A stretch of DNA of 64,000 nt from Annulohypoxylon bovei var. microspora (Eukaryota; Ascomycota; Sordariomycetes; Xylariales; Hypoxylaceae), in contig MU405225.1 in NCBI GenBank assembly GCA_022836615.1, forward strand, positions 1 through 64,000, read 5' to 3'. Position numbers and translations under genes: made by a program. Under the pieces are notes generated by a model. The model ran no database searches. It was not told where the DNA came from and worked only from the letters and a program-made list of their open reading frames with translations. Shown in pieces: positions 34,607 through 44,538 of the stretch; position 1 is the first letter of the stretch, and each line of letters opens with the position of its first letter.

Positions 34607-36940
34607 ATGAGGCGGTAGCGAAATGTGTATAACTTGGTCCAGCTTCTCACGCGGGTACGTACGGACAGCGGAGAGCGGGAGAACGGGAGAACGGGAAAGT
34701 AGGAAGCAGGATCAGAAGGATTCGTTCGGCTTCGGCTCCTTCAAAATAGCGGCAAGCGGGCGACAAGTGAATAGACGGAAGCTTGTTACAAATAAAGACC
34801 TAGAGACTTAGAAACGAAGGTATGCGATGGTTTAATGACCGTTTCATAGATCCTTATCCGCCGTCGCTATTTTAGTCGAATCAAAACGCCGCTAATCGTG
34901 ATGTGGCTGGTAGTTGGTAGGGGCCGGGGGTAGGAAGTAGATGATTTTTTTCACAGGTTAGGGAAGAATTATTAGAAGATTGTTTAGAAAAGATCAAAAA
35001 GCGATGGAAGAGGATGGGGGGTATCAAAGATCAAACAAATGAAATAACTTGGCTGGCGAAGGAAAGTAATTGTTCAGATAGTCGAAGCTTGTTAGTTAAG
35101 ACGAAGACCGGCAGAATGTTAAAAAAGAGGGTATTCACACACAATAGGGTAATGAAGTTTTTGGTTTATCTCTCGTATAGGCACTGAAGAACTTTGATAC
35201 TCAGAAGTGGCCAAAGTTTTGACAACCGACAGGGGTGGCTGAAGGTCTAACTTCAAATGTCCTAAAACCATCCACTATCGATTGATGTATCGATGTATCC
35301 TTATCCCTATCCCAGCTATGTGTGTACATTGTGTGAATTCCAGCTATCATATCCCTATTTACAACCTTGGAAGCCCGCCCCCAAATAACTTTAGTTAATA
35401 TTATGTACCTAATATACCTAGGTAAGTACCTAAGCTGTCTGGTCCAGTACTTTGTAAAATAATATCAAGATGCACCAAACTACAAGTCGCAATAAAGACC
35501 CATCGTAGACAACATGGATACATAGCAAGGAGAAACGCTAAAGAAAAATGATAATTAAAAAGAACAATTAGTGCGTCGGCCCCTGACGCTGTGAGAGCAA
35601 ACAGAACCATGGCTTGCAGGCTTGCAGGCTTTGCATGCTGATGCAGGAGAATCGAGCCACTGAGGAAACAGCTTTAAGACTTGGAACACCATCCAATTGG
35701 GCAATTGAGCTTTGCATTTCGGGGTGTTAGAACGTAAGGTGATGTACCTGTACTATGTATCACTAGTATCACTAGCACTGCATGAAGACTAGCGTAGTGA
35801 CTTTGAGCACCAGTGTTACAAGTGTGGTGTTATAAGTACCGGTATATGAAGATACATGTGCTAAGTACTTCGTGGCTTCCCGCCCAGCCTACCTTAGGCC
35901 TAGAATGGACAAATTGAACGGGGATTATGGGGTCAATGCACCCGCACTAAGCACAAAATCCACAAAATGCAAAATCCACAAAGCCCACATGGCACAATTA
36001 ATTGGTGGCTTCGCTGGAGGGCAGGAGGGGAATCACCAAAATCAACTTCTCCAACTAATAACAACTTTACCACCGCTTTACCACTTTACACTGCTGAGAA
36101 TCCCACTGGAAATCGGCAGAATCCACCTTGACATGTGCCAAACGTCTGCGGTACCACTTCTACCATGCGAACTTCATTTAGACCTACAGACTTGGCAGCC
36201 ACATGGAGAATTAAGAATTGTTCACGATGCAATCAAATTTCCTGTGCGAATCGATATCTTGTTTTCCTTTCGTCTAATGCCTATCTATCCCTTTATTCCA
36301 TCGATCCCGATTCCCCGTCCTGCCCGTTCTATTATCTCTCCTAGCTTGACTCTGCATAACAATGACAACAACTACTAAAGCATAATGTTATGAGCATTTC
36401 AATAATCACCGATTTTTATGTGACATATTCCTCTTTTGGCTTTGCGCTGAACATCTTCCGCGTAATGACCTGGTCATCACCAACCGGCACACATGAATAG
36501 ACGAATGACAGATCTCATCCCATCTCAACTATACCATCCAAAGGACCATTTCTGCTCAGGGCAGTCAAGGTTAATTTTCAGTCCATAATGCGTGCGGAAT
36601 GCAGAATGCAGAATGCTCTTCTTCTGACGAATCAGGTAGCTGACAATCAGGTAAGATATATCCGCTAAAATGATATCTGATGTTTTCCCCTTTTATGTTT
36701 TAGTTCAGCTTAATATCATCAGTTTTAAGTAATTTCCTTCTGGTGTTTGCTCTCTTGGCTATCTGAAAGTGACCCAAAAGCTGAAAGGCTGAAGATCCCT
36801 TGCGTGGTATCGACCCAGCTTCGATTATGCCCGAACTTTAGGAGGGTTATTGTGTCGGGGTGATTTTTTTCGTGTCATAGAAATTTAACTCCGTTATCTC
36901 CGCGAATAAGGCATTTCTGGAGATATCGGCCTTCCTAATG
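34607..36940. other. Intergenic, DOCK promoter side
   Basis: No supported gene. A plus-strand frame at 35872-36378 opens with GTG and has no recognisable domain. Short local duplications occur, e.g. ACAAAATCCACAAAATGCAA (around 35954-35980) and GCGGAATGCAGAATGCAGAA (about 36595). TACCTAGGTAAGTACCTAAG lies at about 35416. Confidence 0.45.
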
Positions 36941-36942
36941 CG

Positions 36943-37116
36943 GTAATTTTTTAAAATCGAAAAAAATCGAAAATATAAAGTAAATTATATACGTTAAATA
37001 AAAAGTAAAAAGGTTTGAAATTAATAATAAAATCGAAATAATTCGATTTTAATTTTTTTAATTTTTTAAATAAATTATTTAAAAAGTTATAATTATTTAA
37101 AGTTTTAAAGTTAAAA
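36943..37116. repeat. AT islet, RIP-like
   Basis: About 175 bp of nearly pure A/T with several AATCGAAA/AAAATCGAA words, set in normal-composition DNA. It resembles the big AT block at 1-6480 and the interior of the MITE at 37881-38523, so it is probably another mutated repeat fragment. Confidence 0.5.
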
Positions 37117-37211
37117 GATTACGTAAGCGCGCAATGGCCACATAAGGCCAAAAGGCTCAAGGCGCCGCCCGGGCTCTAGGGGTTTTGCTTATGTAAGCAA
37201 ATTACGTAATC
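37117..37211. repeat. Inverted repeat with GATTACGTAA ends
   Basis: GATTACGTAA at 37117-37126 and its reverse complement at 37202-37211 enclose 75 bp of GC-rich sequence. Just inside the right end, TTGCTTA and TAAGCAA (37185-37200) form a second, nearly loopless palindrome. The inner sequence is not symmetric otherwise. It could be a tiny terminal-inverted-repeat element or a paired binding site (TTACGTAA resembles a bZIP site). Confidence 0.45.
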
Positions 37212-37238
37212 AAGGGGAAAGGTTGAAGACCAGGCTTT

Positions 37239-37505
37239 GGGATCGGGGCTGGGGATTCGGGGGGGCTGGCGATCAGGTCTGGGGATCGGAGATGGGGTTG
37301 AAGGGCCCGGGGATGAAGGGCCGGGGATGAGGGCTGGGGATGAGGGGTCGCTGGGGATCGGGGCTGCCAGGGATCGGGATGAGAAATCGGGGCTGGGATC
37401 GGGGCTGCTAGGTAGGTAGGGATCGGGGCTGCTAGGTAGGGATCGGGGCTGCTGGGGATCGGGGCTGGGGATCGGGGATGGGGATCGGGGATGGGGTTGA
37501 AGGGC
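37239..37505. repeat. G-rich minisatellite, GGGATCGGGGCTG-type units
   Basis: Imperfect tandem units of roughly 12-20 bp built on GGGATCGGGGCTG and GGGGATGGGG, strongly purine-biased on the plus strand. Runs of four or more G recur every 5-10 bases, so G-quadruplex formation is likely. A 60-codon frame through it is low-complexity and not a gene. Confidence 0.8.
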
Positions 37506-37554
37506 TAGGGTTGAAGGTGATCTTAAGGGTTATACGGGGTTGTACGGGTGCTCC

Positions 37555-37623
37555 GTACTGGCGGCGGAGGGGCTTTGCGAGGCGCGCGCAGCGCGCCGAG
37601 CAAAGGCACGCAGCCGCCAGTAC
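37555..37623. other. Strong GC hairpin, 69 nt
   Basis: Outer arms GTACTGGCGGC (37555-37565) and GCCGCCAGTAC (37613-37623) pair perfectly. Inner arms CTTTGCGAGGCGCGC (37573-37587) and GCGCGCCGAGCAAAG (37591-37605) pair except for opposed GA/GA, with a 3-nt loop; two 7-nt strands form an internal loop. As RNA it would be a stable two-stem hairpin with tandem G.A pairs, on either strand. It may be a structured RNA, a repeat end or a cruciform; no promoter is evident. Confidence 0.6.
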
Positions 37624-37880
37624 AGAGGGCTGGAGGGTTGGAGGGATGGGTTGAGTGCGGCGGGACGAGCGGTGATATTAAAGATTAAGTAAAAGTTTAT
37701 AATGCATGGGATTCGAACCCGGGGCGTTGCAAGGTGGTCTGTGCGGGTGTGGAAAGTTCGGGTCTTGTGTTCCCGGAACGGGGACCTCATGTGTCATATA
37801 TCGCAAATAATCGCGGGATCAGCACTCAAGAAATGATCGACATCTCCATCATCCGGCTTGATTTAAGTTATCTATCCGTA
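37624..37880. other. Spacer between GC hairpin and MITE
   Basis: No gene seen. It contains GGGATTCGAACCC (37709-37721), the reverse complement of a tRNA B-box, but without a tRNA around it. A short minus-strand frame at 37530-37790 has no domain. Confidence 0.4.
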
Positions 37881-38523
37881 AAAGGGCGTTTTGGACAATA
37901 AGTTTTTGTTGACTTATGGTGAAAAGTGGGTTTTAAGCAAAAAAATAAGCCATGCGTTTAAGGGTATTAATAAACTGAAACCCATTGTAATTTTACTGGT
38001 AGAACATCTTATAATACTTTATTTTTAATTAATTATTTACATCGAAAAAATTTATATTTATAAATATTTTATAAGCACTTTTTTAAATAATTATTTTAAT
38101 TTATTTATAACTTTATAACGTGTTTAATTATTAAACACTTTATATTTATAAGGTATATTAATAATTATATATTATTATTATAACGTATAATTATAACGCG
38201 TAATTATAACGCTTTTAATTATTAAATTCTTTTATAAATATAACGCGTATAACGAGAAAATTATTTAATTAATTTATAAAGTTATTCGCAACTTTATTAA
38301 CCGGTGAAATTACGAATAACTTTATAATTTAAATTAAATATTAAAATATTATAATTTAATAAATAATTACAAACACTTAAAAACTTACCAATATCCACAT
38401 TTGCGTTGATTGGTCTGAATTTTGGTGGGGATTGCCCCATAATTCAGACCGGATTTTACATACTTATGTGTTAAGGTGTCACGGGCCATAAGTTAATCAA
38501 AACTTCTCGCGCAAAACGCCCCC
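37881..38523. mobile_element. MITE, 643 bp, TA target-site duplication (Tc1/mariner type)
   Basis: The element is flanked by TA on both sides (37879-37880 and 38524-38525). Its ends are inverted copies: AAAGGGCGTTTTGG at the left and CAAAACGCCCCC at the right. The repeat continues to about 40 bp: AAGTTTTTGTTGACTTATGG at 37900-37919 matches the reverse complement of CCATAAGTTAATCAAAACTT at 38486-38505. The interior (37990-38390) is AT-rich and has no coding relic, so it is non-autonomous or RIP-decayed. The TA duplication and end structure fit Tc1/mariner-derived MITEs. Confidence 0.75.
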
Positions 38524-38525
38524 TA

Positions 38526-39808
38526 ACGACTTATTACTTGGATATACCCAAGCTTACGCTCCCGTGTTTCGTCATGTCAACGATGCAGTCAAGAACGCCA
38601 CGGCCATGCAGCTTCCCACGGCATGATCCTCTTTTCTACGAAATAATGCCATTTTCCCGCACTTATCCTAGATGGACACTGAACAGGATCCTGTTATGAA
38701 GTGAAGCCGGTTCTCAACAACCTTCTAGGAGGTTTAAGTTGTCATGCGAAATACGCCTCAGGCAGCCAAGAGGAGAAAATATTGCTATTTCTCCATATTA
38801 AGTTTTAATCACCACCGATAGGCTCTGCCAGGGCTTACACATACCGATAGGTGCATAGCAGTATGGGGAAACCTGTCGGCATACGTCTTACTGCAGGTCA
38901 CTCCAAGTCGCCCTGCATTAGTGCTCGTCAACTAAAGCGAGCTGGACCCATCGATCTCACGATCTTGGCTTGACATACCTACCTAGGTACCTATTCAGGC
39001 ACGTATCACGAATCAGACAACATGTATCCGAAACGAAGAGATTCCCACACGGCTGTTGCAATTCATACCACAGCAATCATCAGAAACAGCCTCATAGGAT
39101 TGGCCTTTAGTCGTACAACTGACCGCCTGAATATCCACCGTTGCTACGGCCGTTAGTCCATATCGAGCTGACCGGGATATTTTGAGAATCATCACAACCA
39201 GGCCGACATATGTAGAATTCCAACCTCGGGTAGCGAAACTCATGATTCATTTAAAACAGGGCAATCTTATTTATAACTCAGTGAGCGAAACATGGTCGGG
39301 GACCAGGTTACCTTCGGTCTAATTCTATAGCACAAGGTGTCACGGAAGCCATACTAATCAGCTCAACTCTAGAAATAATGTTCATCCCGAGTAACTTTCA
39401 AGCTTAACTTGCAGCTTTAACTAAGTATCTAGGAGCAATATAACCGGAAGAATATGCGTCATGTTCAACGTCTTTACGCGCATTAAAGTTCAACAACTTA
39501 GACTGCACGTGTAGAATTCGCCAACCTCAGACAACCGAGTAGACGGGAGATTAGGTAGGAGAGCAGCAACGTCAAATGAAGCATATTCAAACAAGACGAC
39601 TTAATATTTGAACCTAGTATCTAGTGAATGCTAATGACATAGACAATACGAGACGACTCTTGCAGGACAAGTGATGAGTATTCCAGCACCCATGCTCTCA
39701 AAGCGAAACACGGAAGATACGGACACTAAAGAGAGAGAGAGTGTGGAACTGTGTCCATCCAACTACACACCAATGGCAGGAAAACAATATCTCGAATTTC
39801 CTAAGCTC
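38526..39808. other. Intergenic, 1.3 kb
   Basis: No firmly supported gene. ACATACCTACCTAGGTACCT lies at about 38975. A minus-strand ATG frame at 39013-39243 encodes 76 residues with a Cys cluster near its end (see findings); it has no clear signal peptide and is not called as a gene. Confidence 0.4.
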
Positions 39809-41667
39809 TCAAACTTCCGTGTCGACAGTGACGCCCCTCCCAGTACTAGTAGAAGCATAGCCCGAGTCTGATTCCTTGTCAACATATCCGCAGTCGGCAG
39901 TGTTCCCAAACTCAAAAGAGAAGTCGAAATCATACGGTCCGCTGATCATGCTGGGCTCTAGATAATAAGAAAGGTCCAGCGAGTTGTCATTGATTTCCTC
40001 AGTTGTCGAGGCAGGCGGCTCTCTCACGACAGGGGTACTAGGCGTACGGGCCCTTGGAGTTGCAGCGGGAGTTGTCGATGGTGATGATTCCTTGAAGAAT
40101 TCAAACAGGCAGTCTCGAATGATGTCAGGAAGACCATTGAGCACATCGACCTCTACCCTGTCGAACGACCTTTCAACCTTTTTCTGTACAATCTTGGGGA
40201 AATCATTCTGCATCCGCTTCTTGGTCTTCTTCCATTCTTCAACGCTCTTGGAAAATCGAAGGGCGTCATTACTATCGTAATCTTTCAACCCGGTTAGTAT
40301 CTTCGCATCAACACATTCCTCGAGTTAGCTTACATGGAGTTGGCAAAGCGCTGGGATTAGCCTTCGGGAAGAGAATCATGTAAATCTCTCCCCATCTCTG
40401 TTCGTCAGTCATGCCGGGTCCATTCTTCTTTCTCACTTTCAACTTTGCTTCAGTAGCTTCGTCAATGCCCTGTGTCGGGACCGGGTCTAGCTTCTCGCAA
40501 AGGTCCTCGGCTCGAAGATGATCGCCTAGATCCTTAGCATCTTCAAAGGGCTCGTTACATCTAGGGCAGGTATGCTTTGGCAATCGATGCGCGCGGTATA
40601 GATGCTCCCTATTAACTTTCTGTCAGTATCATGACGTGAGTTAATCTCGTATAATACCTACTTCAGACGATGAAGGGATGCCCAACCCGGTCCGGCACAG
40701 CTTCGGTGCTTGCAATGCGCTCTTTGATCATTCTTGTAAAACGGACAGGCAAACTTCTTCTCGGTCTCTATTTCCTTCTTGGCCCGTTTACTACCGCCTC
40801 TGTCGGGATCGCCTTCGCCACCACCAGCTGAAGAGCCATCTTGGTCGTCTCCACCTAGTCTGCGTTTGGATCGAGTTGAACGGCTTGGTTGGCCTTGTCC
40901 AGAGTTATTGCTTCCAGATTCTGCGCCCCCGGAGCAGCCAGAATGATTCCCTGAAGCTTCAGATGCTTCATACGCATCTTTTAAATGTTAATATTCTACA
41001 CATATACTTCACACCTTGGATTCTGAAAAGAGTTTCGAGTGTAAGAGCAGAATAACATGGGAACTTATCACATACTGGAAGCATGTCAGCCTCTTGTCAG
41101 AGAATAGAACGACTCAAGGCCGAGCTAGGGGGCGTTTTTATACTAACCAAGAGATGATCTCCAATCTCTTATTGAACCACTGGTTGAACTTTGCCATCAC
41201 AAGCGCAACGGCCTCTTGCTTCTTGATGGCTACGTACTGATCTGGTGTCAGCCCCCTCTTACCTTCGTGGTCGAGTTGGCAATGGCTGAGTCTTCGAGCA
41301 GCGCCTGCCTTCCTGTCGCTCTCCATAGGATCGGCTGATCTACACTTGTTCTGTGAAATATCCCCACGTTTATATCCGTCGTTCTGTATGTTCAATTCTT
41401 CCGTACATACACTAAAATCGGCTAGACATCGCTTGGAGCCTCCGTTGACAGATTCGATCTCTTCAGCGAGCGAGTCTGCAACATGCGCTCGATCGGGATA
41501 ACTTACTGAAGTAGCTATCCCGCTTTGCTATAAGAACGGTAAGAATGGGTTCACTTCCACTCTTTTTTTGAGGACCTTACCGAGTCACCGGCGCTTGCCG
41601 ATCCTGGTAGCTGTGGCTTAGTGATACTATTCCTCAATGGAGTCAACTTCTTGACCATGCTTCGCAT
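39809..41667 (-). CDS. Fungal C2H2 zinc-finger protein (HRLKEHLYR type)
   Basis: Minus-strand exons I can join: 41667-41581, 41527 to about 41148, about 40977-40662, 40608-40334 and 40281-39809. The junction between the second and third exons is unresolved: the obvious donors do not match the phase of the obvious acceptors. Seen: VALVMAKFNQWFNKRLE in exon 2; a Gly/Ser-rich linker ending KRAKKE, then FACPFYKND...HRSCAGPGWASLHRLK in exon 3, joined to EHLYRAHRLPKHTCPRCNEP in exon 4; then AEDLCEK, GIDEATEAKL and WGEIYMILFP; after the last intron LPTPYYDSND. This is a widespread ascomycete family of two linked zinc fingers often annotated near NLR and ankyrin genes; its role is unknown. The acidic Ser-rich C-terminus is typical. 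Confidence 0.75.
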
Positions 41668-42752
41668 CAAGCGACGCTGATCACGGGCGTGGATAATCTT
41701 CCACTGAGAAACAAGTTTTGCTTTAGTCGCGCTCCAGCTGGTCTCAGGGGAGTTGAATGAGTTGATATGACAATTGCGAACCAGTTGTAGCGACGCTACA
41801 ACAGGTTTGTGATTGGGGTTCTGCTGTTTGTAGTGGTACCGATAACGATGTCGGTAGGGGACAGGATTCGCAGAAAATAAGTCGTAAGAAGTCAGTAAAT
41901 CTCGAGGTCTTTGAAGCATTTCTCCTAAGTATGATGCGAAGTCATCACGTAGGTGACGATGTAGGGGTCGTTCATAAGCAGCATTTATTATCAACTGAGG
42001 GAATCAGGTCGGGCTAAAGAGTAATAATAGGGACAAAAATAGTATCTAAATGATTTATTCGATTTATTCGACCCCTAGGTTCTAAATACCTTGGAATTTC
42101 TCAGAGAAGGAGAGTTGAATGTGGGGTGAGATGATAGCTTCCCCCTCGGCCCAAAAACGACTATATTTATGCCTCGCCAGTTCTGCGCAACGGCGCAAAA
42201 CGAAGTGGAGATATGCGCAAAGCTGACAATCTGCCCTGCCAATCACGCATGCAGCGACGTGCTCGATGCTGATTGCGTGGAATACCCTCGGAGACGCAAT
42301 GCGATAGGACCTACCGGCATCGTGCATAACACGCCTTCGCGAGCTTAACACCTGAGGACTCAAGAGCGCGAACTCTCTACTCGTAGACCACCTAAGGGAC
42401 AGCCGTTGCTGCGCGGAACGGACTTGAGTCAAGCCCGCTCTCGTAGACAATTCCAACAACCGGAAGCGATCGCAATGGCTTGAGCAAAGCCTCAGTATTG
42501 CTGTCGCGCTTCGGCGCGCGGTGTAATAACTTTCCATAAAATGGAAGCGTGAACCGGGTCGGTGATGAGTCTTCTCGGACAAGACCAAGATAGAACAATC
42601 AATCACTGGCCTTAGGTAACGACTCATCTCAAGATTCTGTGTGATCAACCGCTTAGCAAACCAAAACGCCAGCGGCTTTCGCGTCAACGCCTTCTTCCAT
42701 CTAGAACCTAGCTCCAGGTCTTAGTCAGCAAAGAATAAGATCAAGACACGAC
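41668..42752. other. Intergenic, divergent promoter region
   Basis: Lies between the divergent C2H2 gene and the small spliced gene at 42753. Minus-strand frames at 41668-41994 and 42082-42687 lack ATG starts and recognisable domains. The 42.1-42.7 kb part is richer in CpG than its surroundings. Confidence 0.4.
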
Positions 42753-43035
42753 ATGTCTCAAGCTACCGTCAATCCAACCCAGGTCTCGGGAAAACAGTAA
42801 GTTGATGGCGCTTAGAGAAATGGGCCTCTTGCTAACACGGCGCCATGATAGAAGCCAACGTGGATCTGAGATGCTGAGGTTTTATCTCGTCACCAACCCC
42901 AGCACGACGACAGAAAGGCTCGTCCAGGGCAACATAATGTCCGATCAGCAGATCGAGGACAGTGTGAAGCAGAAGGAATCCCAACTAGACGCGTTGGTGA
43001 GGCGAGCCATGGGAGGGACATCCCAGCGAACTTAA
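42753..43035 (+). CDS. Small spliced protein, 58 aa, unknown
   Basis: Exon 42753-42796 (MSQATVNPTQVSGK) ends at a consensus GTAAGT donor; exon 42903-43035 starts after CCCCAG and keeps phase, ending in ALVRRAMGGTSQRT. The 106-nt intron contains stops in the reading frame. The second half, MSDQQIEDSVKQKESQLDAL, reads like a charged amphipathic helix. I do not recognise a family. Support is the splice consensus, phase match and helix-like composition; transcript evidence would settle it. Confidence 0.5.
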
Positions 43036-44538
43036 GCAAGGGGACTTCATTCCAGGTGTGCATATATGTATATGTAAGATATAAAAACGAACAGGAAAGC
43101 GGAAGAAAGAAAAGTAATACACAGGACCTAGAAGACAGGGGAGAAGAGTGTGCGAAGATGGGAGAAAGTGTGGATAGAGGTTTATATATCCTTTCTCATC
43201 CCTGGATTTAGAAACAAATCTGGTCTGAGCGTCTAATACATAGATGTCCCACACCGCCCTTCTTTCTCGCCCACAGATCCGTCCCATGCATATGGAATCC
43301 TCTTTTTTCCTTCTTTTCTCGCGAATGCCAGCAACGCATTACTTACATGAATTGCCTTCCCCATAGCGAAGCGTTTAGCTTGCCTCCCTACGTATGTATG
43401 TATGTAAGTGCGACTGAAGCGAGCCAAGTAGTCGGCGGCCCCTCCGTCGTGTCCGATCTCCAACCAATAAATTCGGAGGCCCCACGGCGAGCGACGCGGA
43501 CATTGGCGGAACCGAACTTTAGAACGGTTCGTCGGGCAGCAATCAGAACCATGGGACCGGCTCCGACGATACGTTTCCATCGATCGTCGCTAATGCTTCG
43601 CTTGAGGACCTATCAGTCCGGTGCCACTTGGGACCAATGGCCGCAGATGGGCCCGCAGTGGACGAGGCCCCTTACCTACTGATCAGAAATGTTGAGTGTT
43701 TCGTTTTAACGACCATCGCGCCGCATTCCAGCGTCTATGTGCTTATCCGTGTAAGCCACGAGACTACGGTCCCGTGCAGACATATCATGATGGCATGACG
43801 ACGAAGTAAAGAGGTGTCCATGTTCAGAGTAGATTAATATAAACGGTCTGTCTGTGGGTATTAGGGGGCATGCGAGTCTCAGCCGCAGTCATGCAGTGTA
43901 TATCTCTATTATTAAATCAAGAAACACGCTCGATATATCATATTTTGCGAGGTTTCGATGTATCCATACATCCTGGTGGCTTATTCTCAAACACTCCGTT
44001 TAAGCATAGGGGAGGGGTTAGTTGGACTTTGCGATCTCTCACTATGGCTCTAGAATTAGATATCAACGAGATAATCGATATAGATACCTAGTCCTTAATG
44101 CATAACCAGTCCCCTTGTCAACTAGAGTGCTAGAGTTGATGCCAACAGCGCGTTCCGTAGCAAGAAACCTTCACTCACTCCCTTGAAGCTGTAGACACTC
44201 TGCTTAGATTATTAATAAGCAAATTTACCTAACAGATAACAGGCTTTCGCGTACACGCTACCTATTCCTCACAACCCGAGCCCTCCGTCCTCACTATGTA
44301 GTACTATGCAATCCTAATGCCACTACTTGTCATAGCCATTATCCGATAGCCCCATCATCTCCCATCCATCCATCCATCCATCCATCCATCACAAAGCCAC
44401 CACCCAACACCAACCAAAAAAATTTTGTAGCCAGATATTATCCCCATGCTTTTGTGACCCCATGCCGCGTGTGCGTATGCTATTATCCCCTACTCCACAT
44501 CTCGATCCCCATGACGATAAGCCAGTCCAGTCCATGCA
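43036..44538. other. Intergenic with CATC microsatellite
   Basis: No supported gene. A GTAT run lies at 43388-43402 and a CATC repeat of about seven units at 44362-44391. The stretch next to 44539 is the 3' flank of the membrane-protein gene. Confidence 0.5.
44362..44391. repeat. (CATC)n microsatellite
   Basis: About seven uninterrupted CATC units, 150 bp beyond the 3' end of the membrane-protein gene. Confidence 0.85.

Noticed and set aside
35872..36378. 168-codon plus-strand frame
   Set aside because: Opens with GTG, reads through short local duplications and has no recognisable domain.
37709..37721. tRNA B-box GGGATTCGAACCC (minus-strand tRNA or SINE)
   Set aside because: The T-arm pairs only three of five bases, and no A-box or acceptor stem is found at the right distance; a chance match or an old fragment.
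37530..37790. 86-codon minus-strand frame over the GC hairpin
   Set aside because: It runs through a palindrome and has no coding-like features.
42082..42687. 201-codon minus-strand frame
   Set aside because: No ATG at its start, no domain, and overlaps the promoter of the divergent small gene.
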